From CAVUAN01 sp963739435 (GTDB lineage: Bacteria > Acidobacteriota > Thermoanaerobaculia > UBA5066 > Gp7-AA6): a stretch of DNA of 64,000 nt. Position 1 is the first letter of the stretch, and the number at the start of each line of letters is the position of its first letter. Below, one piece after another: positions 46,070 to 53,522 of the stretch. A program made the translations under genes and the position numbers. The DNA lies in the NCBI GenBank assembly GCA_963739435.1, contig CAVUAN010000016.1, positions 321,625-385,624 on the forward strand, read 5' to 3'. The notes beneath the pieces are model-generated. The model did no database searches. It saw only the letters and a program-made list of their open reading frames with translations, and was not told the origin of the DNA.

Positions 46070-46411
46070 CTACTTTGCGTCGAGGCGAATTTCGTTGAGC
46101 GGGAGGCGGCGGTCTTTCTGGCGGCGGTCGCGGCCGCGGTTGTCCTGGCCGGGAGCGGGGGCGAGGATGGATTCGATGTCGGCCTGGACGTCGCCCGATG
46201 GTTCTCGGACGTAATCGATGGACCATTCCTCGAGGTCGTCTGTGGGAATGCCCCTGGCGAGGTTCAGCGCGGCTGCGATGCGGCGGGCTTCGGCCGGCGT
46301 GCGCGCGGCCGCGATGGGCTGGCCCGAGCTTTCGTAGACGGCCTGGCCAACAGCGTAGAGAGCCGCCGCGCTGGTTTGGGCCTCGGTTTTTTCTTTGACG
46401 GGCTCTGACAT
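46070..46411 (-). CDS. tandem paralogue 1 of an unrecognised small-protein family
   Basis: 113 residues. Core SAAALYAVGQAVYESSGQPI, then RTPAEARRIAAALNLARG and IPTDDLEEWSIDYVREP, with a charged tail (NRGRDRRQKDRRLPLNEIRLD). The same pattern occurs in the next two genes. N-terminal MSEPVKEKTEAQ is hydrophilic; there is no signal or membrane segment, so it is cytoplasmic. Function unknown. Five bases downstream of the second member. Confidence 0.7.
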   Translation of the reverse strand: MSEPVKEKTEAQTSAAALYAVGQAVYESSGQPIAAARTPAEARRIAAALNLARGIPTDDLEEWSIDYVREPSGDVQADIESILAPAPGQDNRGRDRRQKDRRLPLNEIRLDAK

Positions 46412-46415
46412 CGCG

Positions 46416-46883
46416 CTACTCCTGTTCGATCCGCACTTCGTGGATGGCTCGGCGGCGGTCGGTCTGGCGGCGGTCGGTGCCGCGACGGTCCTGGCTCCGC
46501 GGCGGGGCGAGGACCGACTCGATCTCGGCCAGGACGTCGTTGACCGGGTCCTGCACGGAGCCGACCGACCAGGCCTCCAGAGCATCGGTGGGAATGCCGT
46601 AGGCGGCGTTCAAAGCCGCCGCGATGCGCCGGGCCTCATCCGGCGAGCGGGCCGCCGCAACGGCCTCGCCCGAGCCCTCGAAGACGGCCTTGCCAATCGA
46701 GTAGAAAGCTTTGAAGCTCTCCGTGCGGGGCTCCGGGTCGAGGAAGTCGGCGGGAGGCGGTTCGGCCGTTTCCGGAAGAAAGGGCGGCGTTGCCCGGTCC
46801 ACCGTGCGGCGCGCACGGAGCGCGGCGGGTCCGGTCGAGGATGTCGGGTCGGGCAAGTCGATCTCCAGCTCCCTCTGCTTCAC
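46416..46883 (-). CDS. tandem paralogue 2 of the same small-protein family
   Basis: 155 residues, the longest because of a Pro/Glu-rich N-terminal ~50-residue extension (PFLPETAEPPPADFLDPEP). Core SFKAFYSIGKAVFEGSGEAV, RSPDEARRIAAALNAAYG, IPTDALEAWSVGSVQDPVND and tail DRRGTDRRQTDRRRAIHEVRI. Overlaps the stop of paralogue 3 by ATGA, so both are one operon. Function unknown. Confidence 0.75.
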   Translation of the reverse strand: MKQRELEIDLPDPTSSTGPAALRARRTVDRATPPFLPETAEPPPADFLDPEPRTESFKAFYSIGKAVFEGSGEAVAAARSPDEARRIAAALNAAYGIPTDALEAWSVGSVQDPVNDVLAEIESVLAPPRSQDRRGTDRRQTDRRRAIHEVRIEQE

Positions 46884-47227
46884 TCCCGCGTAATACGAAT
46901 CTCGGTCGAGGCCCGGCGCCGCTCGGTCATTCGGCGATCTTCCCCGCGCCGCCGGTCGCCGGGATAGGGCGGCGGCTCGAGGATGAGCTCGAGCTCCTGC
47001 GCCAGCTCGTTGATCGGATCGGAGACGACCCCCAGCGTCCAGCCCTCCAGCGCGTCCGTCGGGACGCCTTCGACCGCATTCAAGGCAGCCACCAGGCGCC
47101 GGGCGTTCTCGACCGAGCGTGCCGTGGCGACGAGCGAGCCCATGGCGTCGAAGACGAACTCGGCTTTCTGCGTGAAACGGGCAAACGGCATGACCGCACG
47201 GGTGGTTTCCTCAGACTCCGCATGCAT
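46880..47227 (-). CDS. tandem paralogue 3 of the same small-protein family (first gene of the trio)
   Basis: 115 residues. Core ARFTQKAEFVFDAMGSLVATA, then RSVENARRLVAALNAVEG, VPTDALEGWTLGVVSDPINELA and tail DRRRGEDRRMTERRRAS ending STEIRITRE. A promoter is expected between 47228 and the nrdJ terminator at 47262. This is the most diverged copy. Function unknown. Confidence 0.72.
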   Translation of the reverse strand: MHAESEETTRAVMPFARFTQKAEFVFDAMGSLVATARSVENARRLVAALNAVEGVPTDALEGWTLGVVSDPINELAQELELILEPPPYPGDRRRGEDRRMTERRRASTEIRITRE

Positions 47228-47261
47228 GGCTCACCCCCAACGACTGCAAGCAAACACCGCG

Positions 47262-47293
47262 GAAAAACAATGCGGGCGCCTCACGGCGCCCGC
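47262..47293 (-). terminator. rho-independent terminator after nrdJ
   Basis: A perfect 9-base stem (GCGGGCGCC / GGCGCCCGC) with a four-base loop at 47272-47293 is followed on the minus strand by ATTGTTTTTCC. It ends the nrdJ transcript about 80 bases after the stop codon and separates it from the paralogue trio. Confidence 0.75.
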
Positions 47294-47373
47294 TGAACTC
47301 GAATCACCCGACACCGGGCGAGGCGGGGGGAATACCCGCCCCGTAGCCCCACCCCGTGGAAACGCGTTCAATC

Positions 47374-50181
47374 TTAACTGCACCCGCTCGTGGCTCCGCA
47401 ATTCATGCACTTGTAGCAAGCGGCCGACCGAACCATGATCGAGCCGCACTCGTGACAGGCGGGAGCGTCTGTGGAGGTCTCGAAGGTAACCATGCTGTTC
47501 GCGGCGCCGCCAGCCGCGGGGGCCCCTGCCGACCGCGCCGTCACGGACTGCTCGGTGACGGGCATCGGTTGGTCGGCCGCGCCGTCGCGGGAGACGACGC
47601 CAATGGCCGTCTTCTCCTCACTCGTCAGGAACTTCGAGCCCATCCACTTGAAGATGTAGTCGACCAGGGACTTCGCCATCGGGATCTCGGGGTTCTTCGT
47701 GAAGCCGGCCGGCTCGAAGCGCATGTGCGTGAACTTGTTGACGAGCGCCTCGAGCGGCACGCCGTACTGGAGGGTCAGCGAGATCGCCGTGGCAAAGGAG
47801 TCCATGAGGCCCGAGATGGTCGAGCCTTCCTTGGACATGCGCAGGAAGATCTCGCCGGGCTTGCCGTCCTCGAAGAGGCCGACCGTGACGTAGCCCTCGT
47901 GGCCCGCGACCGAGAACTTGTGCGTGATCGAGCGGCGCTCGTCGGGCAACTTGCGGCGGAAGGGCGCCGGGACGGGAGCGGCGGCTTTTCCGACGTATTC
48001 GAGAGAGCCCCGCTTCTCGGGCGACTTCGAGTCGGACTTCGAAGCAGCGGTGTTCAGGGGCTGCGTGCGCTTGCAGCCGTCGCGGTAGATCGCGATGGCC
48101 TTCAGGCCCTGCTTCCAGCCATCCATGTACACGCCGGCGATCTCGTCGGGCGAGGCGTCGGGCGGCATGTTGACCGTCTTCGAGATCGCGCCCGAGAGGA
48201 AGGGCTGGACGGCCCCCATCATCCGGACGTGGCCGGAGTAGTGAATCGAACGCGTCCCGTTCAACGCGCGGAAGGCGCAGTCGAAAACCGTCAGGTGCTC
48301 GGGCTTGAAGCCGGGCGCGCCCTCGATCGTGCCTTTCTCGTCCACGTAGGCGACGATTTCGGCCGCCTCCTGCTCGCCGTAGCCGAGGCGCTTCAAGGCC
48401 AGCGGCACGGTGTTGTTGACGATCTTGATCATGCCGCCGCCGACGAGCTTCTTGTACTTGACGAGGGCGAGGTCGGGCTCGACGCCCGTCGTGTCGCAAT
48501 CCATCATGAAACCGATCGTCCCCGTCGGAGCGAGCACCGTCACCTGGCCGTTCTTGTAGCCGGACTGCTTGCCGGATTCGAGCGCCGCGTCCCAGACGGC
48601 CTTCTGCGCCCGGGCGAGCTCGGCCGGCACGCCCTTGGCCGGCACCTGGTAGGCCGCGTCGCGGTGCATGCCGATGACCTCAAGGAAAGCGTCCTTGTTC
48701 GGCTCGTAGCCGGCGAAGGGCCCCAGCTCCGAGGCGATCTTCGAAGACTGCAGGTACGCCTCGCCGCACATGAGCGAGGTGATCGCTGCCGAGTACGCGC
48801 GGCCTTCGTCCGAGTCGTACGGCAAGCCCGTCGCCATGAGGAGCGCACCGAGGTTGGCGTAGCCCAGGCCCAGGGGACGAAACTTGTGAGAGTTCTCCTC
48901 GATCTTCGCCGTCGGGTAGGAGCAGTTGTCGACCAGCATCTCCTGCGCCGAGATGACGATGTCGCAGGCATGCCGGAAGCTCTCCACGTTGAATGAGCCG
49001 TCGTCCTGGTTGAAGAACTTCATGAGGTTCAAGGAGGCCAGGTTGCAGGCGGAGTCGTCGACGAACATGTACTCGCTGCACGGGTTTGAAGCATTGATGC
49101 GGTTGGTCTGCTTGACCGGGTTCCACTTGTTGATCGTAGTGTCGTACTGCATGCCGGGGTCGCCGCAGACCCAGGCGGCTTCCGCAATCTCGCTCATGAG
49201 CTTGCGGGCCTTGTAGGTCTTGAAGGGCTTGCCGGTCAGGACTTCTTTCGTCGCCCAGTCCCCGTCCTTCTCGACCGCCTCCATGAACTCGTCGGTGACG
49301 CGGATCGAGTGGTTCGCGTTCTGGTAGAAAATCGACCCGTACGCTTCGCCGTTGAACGAGCCGTCGTAGCCGGCGTCGATCAGGGCCCAGGCCTTCTTCT
49401 CCTCGTTGGCCTTGGACAGGATGAAGTCCTCGATGTCCGGGTGGTCGATGTTCAGGATGACCATCTTCGCCGCCCGCCGGGTCTTGCCGCCCGACTTGAT
49501 GGCTCCTGCAAAGGAGTCGAAGCCCTTCATGAAGGAGAGCGGCCCGGAGGCCGTTCCGCCGTGAGAAAGGCCCTCGTGGGCGCCTCGGAGGCTCGAAAGA
49601 TTCGATCCAGTCCCCGAACCGAATTTAAACAACATTCCTTCGGTCTTCGCCAGGGTCAGTATGGAATCCATCGAGTCGCCGCAGGAGTTGATGAAACACG
49701 CGCTTCCCTGGGGCCTGGGCTCGATGCCGACGTTGAACCAGACGGGTGAGTTGAAGGAGGCAACCTGATTCACGAGAATCGCCGCGAGCTCGTCGTGGAA
49801 GGCGTCGCGGTCGGCGGCCGTCTTGAAGTACCCGCCCTTCTCGCCATACCCGGTGATCGTCGCGGCGACGCGCTCGATCAGCTGGCGCACGGAAGTCTCG
49901 CGGTCGGCCTGGCCGACGCGGCCGTGGAAGTACTTCTGGACGACGATGTTCGTGGCGGTCTGCGACCAGGATTTGGGGACCTCGACGTTCTTCTGTTCGA
50001 AGATCGTCTCGCCCTTCTCCGAGGTGATCGCGGCCGTCCGAAGCTCCCACTCGATGGCGTCGTAAGGGGACACCGACGCGTCGGAATACATCCTCGTGAT
50101 CGTCAGTCCCCGAAGGCCTTTTCCGGTGTTCCGGACCTTCTCCGCCGAGGCGGTTTTCGCCTCTTTTTCGGTCGCGCTCAT
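47374..50181 (-). CDS. nrdJ: adenosylcobalamin-dependent (class II) ribonucleotide reductase
   Basis: 935 residues from ATG 50181 behind GGGGAGG. Catalytic features: FNVGIEPRPQGSACFINSCG with the first redox Cys, NPCSEYMFVDD with the active-site Cys and Glu, and the C-terminal redox/zinc segment CHECGSIMVRSAACYKCMNCG. RFDNTP reductase of the B12-dependent type makes deoxynucleotides with or without oxygen. Single frame, complete. The promoter sits about 110 bases upstream with a palindrome in its spacer. Confidence 0.96.
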   Translation of the reverse strand: MSATEKEAKTASAEKVRNTGKGLRGLTITRMYSDASVSPYDAIEWELRTAAITSEKGETIFEQKNVEVPKSWSQTATNIVVQKYFHGRVGQADRETSVRQLIERVAATITGYGEKGGYFKTAADRDAFHDELAAILVNQVASFNSPVWFNVGIEPRPQGSACFINSCGDSMDSILTLAKTEGMLFKFGSGTGSNLSSLRGAHEGLSHGGTASGPLSFMKGFDSFAGAIKSGGKTRRAAKMVILNIDHPDIEDFILSKANEEKKAWALIDAGYDGSFNGEAYGSIFYQNANHSIRVTDEFMEAVEKDGDWATKEVLTGKPFKTYKARKLMSEIAEAAWVCGDPGMQYDTTINKWNPVKQTNRINASNPCSEYMFVDDSACNLASLNLMKFFNQDDGSFNVESFRHACDIVISAQEMLVDNCSYPTAKIEENSHKFRPLGLGYANLGALLMATGLPYDSDEGRAYSAAITSLMCGEAYLQSSKIASELGPFAGYEPNKDAFLEVIGMHRDAAYQVPAKGVPAELARAQKAVWDAALESGKQSGYKNGQVTVLAPTGTIGFMMDCDTTGVEPDLALVKYKKLVGGGMIKIVNNTVPLALKRLGYGEQEAAEIVAYVDEKGTIEGAPGFKPEHLTVFDCAFRALNGTRSIHYSGHVRMMGAVQPFLSGAISKTVNMPPDASPDEIAGVYMDGWKQGLKAIAIYRDGCKRTQPLNTAASKSDSKSPEKRGSLEYVGKAAAPVPAPFRRKLPDERRSITHKFSVAGHEGYVTVGLFEDGKPGEIFLRMSKEGSTISGLMDSFATAISLTLQYGVPLEALVNKFTHMRFEPAGFTKNPEIPMAKSLVDYIFKWMGSKFLTSEEKTAIGVVSRDGAADQPMPVTEQSVTARSAGAPAAGGAANSMVTFETSTDAPACHECGSIMVRSAACYKCMNCGATSGCS

Positions 50182-50290
50182 CCCCGTTGCCTCCCCTTTT
50201 TTCGCCCTTTATCGAAACGCTCCGCCCGAAACTTTTTCCGGATTGACCCGAACTTAGTAACTGGTGGACAACCTGTCTGCGATAAAAAAC

Positions 50291-50319
50291 ACGGTAAACC
50301 CCACTAGTAGGGCTGTCAA
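50291..50319 (-). promoter_or_regulatory. nrdJ promoter with palindrome in the spacer
   Basis: On the minus strand TTGACA (50314-50319) and TACCGT (50291-50296) are 17 bases apart, a sigma-70 layout with a good -35. The spacer holds the near-perfect palindrome CCCCACTAGTAGGG (50299-50312), a place where a repressor would block polymerase. A related ACTAGATGTAGGG lies at 50328-50340. Confidence 0.5.
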
Positions 50320-50369
50320 GAAAAAACACTAGATGTAGGGGGTGAGGCCAAAATGAGTGCTTGGAATGG

Positions 50370-50385
50370 TGGCACGCGGCTTGCT
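50370..50385 (+). promoter_or_regulatory. sigma-54 (RpoN) promoter
   Basis: TGGCACGCGGCTTGCT matches the -24/-12 consensus TGGCACG-N4-TTGCW at every defined position, with GG and GC exactly ten bases apart. Start of transcription is expected near 50396, thirteen bases before the ATG of the next gene. It is divergent from the nrdJ promoter. Confidence 0.7.
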
Positions 50386-50408
50386 GTTGATATAGTCGAG
50401 AGGCGGGT

Positions 50409-50693
50409 ATGAAGAATCTGAAGGGGGTCCGGGTCACGGCCAAGTCGGTTTTCGAGGTCGATCACTCGAGGCTCGCCATCGGGGTCTTTTCGCGGCCGCT
50501 CTTAGACGACGAGGCCCGGCGCTTCCGAAAAGCCTGGGAATCCGAGGCATTGCCCGGCTTCGAAGACTTTAAGGTGGACGCCAAGCGGGTTTCCTTCATG
50601 ACTCCAGCCGAAAGCGTCATCGACGCCTGGAGCAACATCGACCGGGTGCTGGCCAGAACGACGGAGGACGTCCGCGCCCGTAAGGCCTCATAA
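50409..50693 (+). CDS. 94-residue protein of unknown function behind a sigma-54 promoter
   Basis: MKNLKGVRVTAKSVFEVDHS opens the protein; then FSRPLLDDEARRFRKAWESEALPGFEDFKVDAKRV and ESVIDAWSNIDRVLARTTEDV. No signal, membrane helix or cysteine. Predicted alpha/beta, cytoplasmic. Not recognised. It is 63 bases upstream of erpA and may be read through into it. Its strict sigma-54 promoter implies activation by an enhancer-binding protein. Confidence 0.7.
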   Translation: MKNLKGVRVTAKSVFEVDHSRLAIGVFSRPLLDDEARRFRKAWESEALPGFEDFKVDAKRVSFMTPAESVIDAWSNIDRVLARTTEDVRARKAS

Positions 50694-50756
50694 ATTCTGC
50701 CGCAATTTGACGCGGCGGCCGCTGCCGCCAGATAATCGCCTTTTCAAGGAGATTCC

Positions 50757-51143
50757 ATGTCCACGTCTGTGACGTCCGCGCCCACGCCGATCACGCCCTC
50801 GGGCGAGATGAAGCCCCTGCTGATGCTGACCGACAAGGCGATCGACAAGGTCAAGTATTTCGCGCAGTCCATGCCCGACTCGCAGGGCAAGCCCCTGCGC
50901 GTGTTCGTCCAGGGCGGCGGCTGCTCCGGCTTCCAGTACGGCTTCACGTTCGACGAGAAGAAGGACGGCGACGCCGTCATGGAACAGGGCGGCGTAACGG
51001 TCGTCGTCGACCCGCAGAGCGCCCAGTATCTGAAGGACTCGACGGTCGATTTCGTCGAGGACATGCGAGGCGCCGGCTTCTCGGTCACCAACCCCAACGC
51101 CACCGGCGGAAGCTGCGGCTGCGGCAAGAGCTTCAACGCTTAA
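50757..51143 (+). CDS. erpA: iron-sulfur cluster insertion protein (IscA/ErpA-type A-type carrier)
   Basis: 128 residues from ATG 50757 behind AAGGAG. Cluster ligands are in FVQGGGCSGFQYGFTFDE and GGSCGCGKSF, the three cysteines of A-type carriers, and VDFVEDMRGAGFSVTNPNA is the family end. It delivers [Fe-S] clusters to apo-enzymes; the ferredoxin domain of ActB would be one natural client. Followed by a strong terminator. Confidence 0.94.
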   Translation: MSTSVTSAPTPITPSGEMKPLLMLTDKAIDKVKYFAQSMPDSQGKPLRVFVQGGGCSGFQYGFTFDEKKDGDAVMEQGGVTVVVDPQSAQYLKDSTVDFVEDMRGAGFSVTNPNATGGSCGCGKSFNA

Positions 51144-51165
51144 GCTGAAGCAATCTTAGAGACAC

Positions 51166-51196
51166 CAAAGCCCCGCGAAAGCGGGGTTTTTGTTTT
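51166..51196 (+). terminator. rho-independent terminator after erpA
   Basis: Stem CCCCGC / GCGGGG with a GAAA loop (51171-51186), flanked by AAAG upstream and TTTTTGTTTT downstream, 27 bases after the erpA stop. A textbook intrinsic terminator. Confidence 0.9.
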
Positions 51197-51206
51197 GAGG
51201 GCACGG

Positions 51207-51449
51207 GTAGATCCCTCGACTTCGCTCGGGATGACAGCAGGGGCACGTTGCCGCCGCACTCGTCGAAACAGCCACACGGCTGTCACTCCGAGGAGCGCAG
51301 CGACGAGGAATCTGCCCCCGGGCGGGCGGGCACGACGAGGGTAGATCCCTCGGCTTCGCTCGGGATGACAGCTGGGGTACGTTGCCGCCGCTCACGTCGA
51401 AACAGCCACACCGCTGTCATTCCGAGGAGCGCAGCGACGAGGAATCTAC
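51207..51449. repeat. tandem duplication of a palindromic repeat unit (two 134-base units)
   Basis: Arms of type B (GTAGATCCCTCGACTTCGCT...) at 51207-51237 and 51341-51371, and type A (TGTCATTCCGAGGAGCGCAG...) at 51281-51315 and 51415-51449. Both arms recur at a constant 134-base distance, and the unrelated stretch CGTCGAAACAGCCACAC between them is also duplicated. A and B are imperfect reverse complements of each other. This accounts for the whole stretch between the erpA terminator and the GIY-YIG gene. Confidence 0.85.
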
Positions 51450-51459
51450 TCCCGTCGGG

Positions 51460-51741
51460 CTACCACCCATCGCTGAGATCTCGAAATCCCGGATTCATCG
51501 AGTCAATCATCCGAAGCTTCTTCTCTCTCCGCCATTTCTTAATCTGCTTTTCCCGATCAATAGCCACCTTTACCTCCGGAGTCGCCTCGAAATAGACGAG
51601 CCGATCGATTTGGAACTTCGAGGTGAACCCCGGTAGGAGCTTGTTCTTGTGTTGGTGCATGCGCACCCGCAGATCGCTAGTCACCCCGGTGTACAGAGTC
51701 CGAGGGCGGTTCGAGGCGATGTAGATCCAGTACTGCTTCAC
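51460..51741 (-). CDS. GIY-YIG nuclease family protein
   Basis: 93 residues from GTG 51741; an ATG at 51765 would lie inside the flanking repeat. The domain reads QYWIYIASNRPRTLYTGVTSDLRVRMHQHK, with the GIY-like YWIYI and the YTGVT half, Arg in DLRVRM and Glu in YFEATPEVKVAIDREKQIKKW. YhbQ-like single-domain nuclease. Palindromic repeats flank it on both sides. Confidence 0.88.
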   Translation of the reverse strand: MKQYWIYIASNRPRTLYTGVTSDLRVRMHQHKNKLLPGFTSKFQIDRLVYFEATPEVKVAIDREKQIKKWRREKKLRMIDSMNPGFRDLSDGW

Positions 51742-51759
51742 CAGCCGTGACCCCCAACC

Positions 51760-51850
51760 TGTCATTCCGACAGAGCGCAGCGACGAGGAATCTACTCCCG
51801 TCGGGCCGGGCACGACGAGGGTAGATCCCTCGCCTTCGCTCGGGATGACA
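51760..51850. repeat. third palindromic repeat pair (A and B arms)
   Basis: Type A arm at 51760-51795 (with ACAG in place of GAGG at the loop side) and type B arm at 51821-51850, 25 bases apart. Together they can fold into a long imperfect hairpin. It immediately precedes the GIY-YIG gene's 5' end on the minus strand. Confidence 0.8.
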
Positions 51851-51886
51851 CTCGAGGTGGCTGGATTCCGGATGACAGCAGCCGGG

Positions 51887-52351
51887 TCATTCCTCGAGGA
51901 GGACGCCGCCTGGCCTGGCCGGGGATTTGTTTGAGATGTCGCTCACGATGAGCCATTGGCCGTCCGGCTGCCGGCGCAAGCAGAGAACGAAGCTTCCATA
52001 GGAGTACTCGCGGGCGTTTGAGTAGGTCCCGACGGCATAGGCAAGATCGCCCGAGACCTCGATCCGGAGCGTCTTGCGCTTGAGGCTCACGGAGTGCTTG
52101 AAGTGGTTGACGTATATCTGGCCGATTCCCTTGCGACCCCGGATCGGGTCAAGAGCGCCCGACGGCAGCCAGTAGGCGTCCAGCGCGTAGAGAGCGGCGA
52201 GGGCTTCGGCGTTGCTCTCGTTGTAGTAGACGCTGTAGGCCTTGAGGACATCCCGGATCTCTTCCTTGGAGTCGTCCGCGCGGGCGGGTGCCGGCAGGGT
52301 GGCAAGAAGAAGAGCGAGAGCGAGCGCGGGAGCGAGGCGATGGAGCCGCAT
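51887..52351 (-). CDS. secreted SnoaL-like (DUF4440/NTF2) protein
   Basis: 154 residues from ATG 52351 behind GGAGGG. Signal peptide PALALALLLATLPAPARA. NTF2-like mature domain: EEIRDVLKAYSVYYNESNAEALAALYALDAYWLPSGA, GDLAYAVGTYSNAREYS and GQWLIVSDISNKSP. Secreted ligand-binding or isomerase-like protein of unknown substrate. Confidence 0.85.
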   Translation of the reverse strand: MRLHRLAPALALALLLATLPAPARADDSKEEIRDVLKAYSVYYNESNAEALAALYALDAYWLPSGALDPIRGRKGIGQIYVNHFKHSVSLKRKTLRIEVSGDLAYAVGTYSNAREYSYGSFVLCLRRQPDGQWLIVSDISNKSPARPGGVLLEE

Positions 52352-52379
52352 GGTGCCCTCCAGTTTCCCCCTCACCCCT

Positions 52380-52400
52380 CCCTCTCCCGGAGGGAGAGGG
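52380..52400. repeat. short perfect palindrome CCCTCTCCC-N3-GGGAGAGGG
   Basis: A perfect 9+3+9 palindrome between the SnoaL-like and Mpo1-like genes, both on the minus strand. On the plus strand GGTTTT follows, which is too short for a firm terminator call. It resembles dispersed CTCCC palindromes of G+C-rich genomes. Confidence 0.6.
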
Positions 52401-52410
52401 GGTTTTGATA

Positions 52411-52791
52411 CTAAGACGATGCGGAGCGGATCGGGGTTTCTCCCAATCGAGCGACGTTCCCTGGCCCAAATCCCAAGCGCTCGACTTCGGCTCTCATCCT
52501 CCCCCGCCACATCAGGCTGTACATCTTGAAATCCCCGAGGAGCGACCAGAAGGGGTAAGTGAAGGTCGCCGGGCGGTTCTTCTCGATGAAAAAGTGGCCG
52601 ATCCAGGCGAAGCCGTAGGCGTTGATGAGGCCGACGACATAGAAGCGCCCGCCCAGGCCGCCCGCAGCGGCGGCTGTCCAGAGCAGTCCGAGCGTCGTTC
52701 CCACAAAGTGCAGCACCCGCGTTCCATGCCGTCGATGCTGGCTGACGTAGAAAGGCCAGAACTCCGCGAACGTGCCGATCCGGGCACTCAT
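52411..52791 (-). CDS. Mpo1-like (DUF962) membrane protein
   Basis: 126 residues. FAEFWPFYVSQHRRHGTRVLHFVGT and FAWIGHFFIEKNRPATFTYPFWSLLGDFKMY are the conserved DUF962 blocks with the family histidines (H in YVSQH, LHFVGT, GHFFIEKN). Yeast Mpo1 is an iron-dependent fatty-acid alpha-oxidation dioxygenase; the bacterial role is inferred. About 70 bases before the act operon on the opposite strand. Confidence 0.88.
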   Translation of the reverse strand: MSARIGTFAEFWPFYVSQHRRHGTRVLHFVGTTLGLLWTAAAAGGLGGRFYVVGLINAYGFAWIGHFFIEKNRPATFTYPFWSLLGDFKMYSLMWRGRMRAEVERLGFGPGNVARLGETPIRSASS

Positions 52792-52862
52792 AGCTTCTAT
52801 TGTCTACCCGAAAACCTGTCCTGGATTGCGCTCTCCCTTGAAATAGACTCGGCTCAAATCCG

Positions 52863-53522
52863 ATGGCACAGATCTTCCACCGCAGCACCAACACGGTTTC
52901 GCGCGTGTCGGTTTTCGGCGCGGTGTTCATCGTCGGCTTTCTCCTGTGGCTCTTCGACGCCCTGAACCGCTCTCCCTACGCCACGATGCAGGGCGTCGCC
53001 CGCGTCCAGCCCGTGCAGTTCTCGCACCAGCACCACGTCGGCGGCCTCGGCATCGATTGCCGCTACTGCCACACGAACGTCGAGCGGACGGCCTTCGCCG
53101 GCATCCCGTCGACCAAGACCTGCATGAACTGTCACACGCAGATCTGGCCGCAATCCGTCGAGCTTGAGCCCGTGCGCGAGAGCTTCCGCAGCGACAAGTC
53201 GATCGAGTGGATCAAGGTCAACGACCTGCCGGACTTCGTCTACTTCAACCACTCGATCCACGTGGCGAAAGGCGTCGGCTGCGAGACATGCCACGGCCGC
53301 ATAGACCAGATGCCCCTCGTTTCGCAGCACGCGACACTCCACATGTCCTGGTGCCTCGACTGCCACCGGCAGCCGGAAAAGAACCTGCGGCCGCGCGACC
53401 AGGTCTTCACGATGGGCTACGTGTCGGCCGGCAACCCGCTCGAGGTCGGCGCGGCGCTGGCGAAGGAGTACGGCCTGCGGACCAGATTCGAGCTGACGAA
53501 CTGCACCACGTGTCACCGATGA
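52863..53522 (+). CDS. actA: Alternative Complex III subunit ActA, pentaheme cytochrome c
   Basis: 219 residues. N-terminal membrane anchor VFGAVFIVGFLLWLFDAL, then five CxxCH heme sites: CRYCH, CMNCH, CETCH, CLDCH and CTTCH. It collects electrons from the iron-sulfur subunit ActB in the periplasm and passes them to ActE or an oxidase. First gene of the operon; overlaps actB by ATGA. Confidence 0.95.
   Translation: MAQIFHRSTNTVSRVSVFGAVFIVGFLLWLFDALNRSPYATMQGVARVQPVQFSHQHHVGGLGIDCRYCHTNVERTAFAGIPSTKTCMNCHTQIWPQSVELEPVRESFRSDKSIEWIKVNDLPDFVYFNHSIHVAKGVGCETCHGRIDQMPLVSQHATLHMSWCLDCHRQPEKNLRPRDQVFTMGYVSAGNPLEVGAALAKEYGLRTRFELTNCTTCHR

Noticed and set aside
47356..48996. 546-residue plus-strand frame opposite nrdJ
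   Set aside because: nrdJ is complete on the minus strand with catalytic motifs.
50299..50340. Firm call of two NrdR boxes
   Set aside because: The two motifs do not follow the classical ACAC-AT-rich-GTGT palindrome and the second is only a half match, so only a generic operator is reported.
50182..50400. Adenosylcobalamin riboswitch before nrdJ
   Set aside because: I looked for the conserved B12-box (GCCACTG) in the 5' region of nrdJ and did not see it.
51207..51850. CRISPR array
   Set aside because: Repeats are imperfect inverted pairs with irregular spacing and duplicated spacers, not direct repeats with unique spacers.
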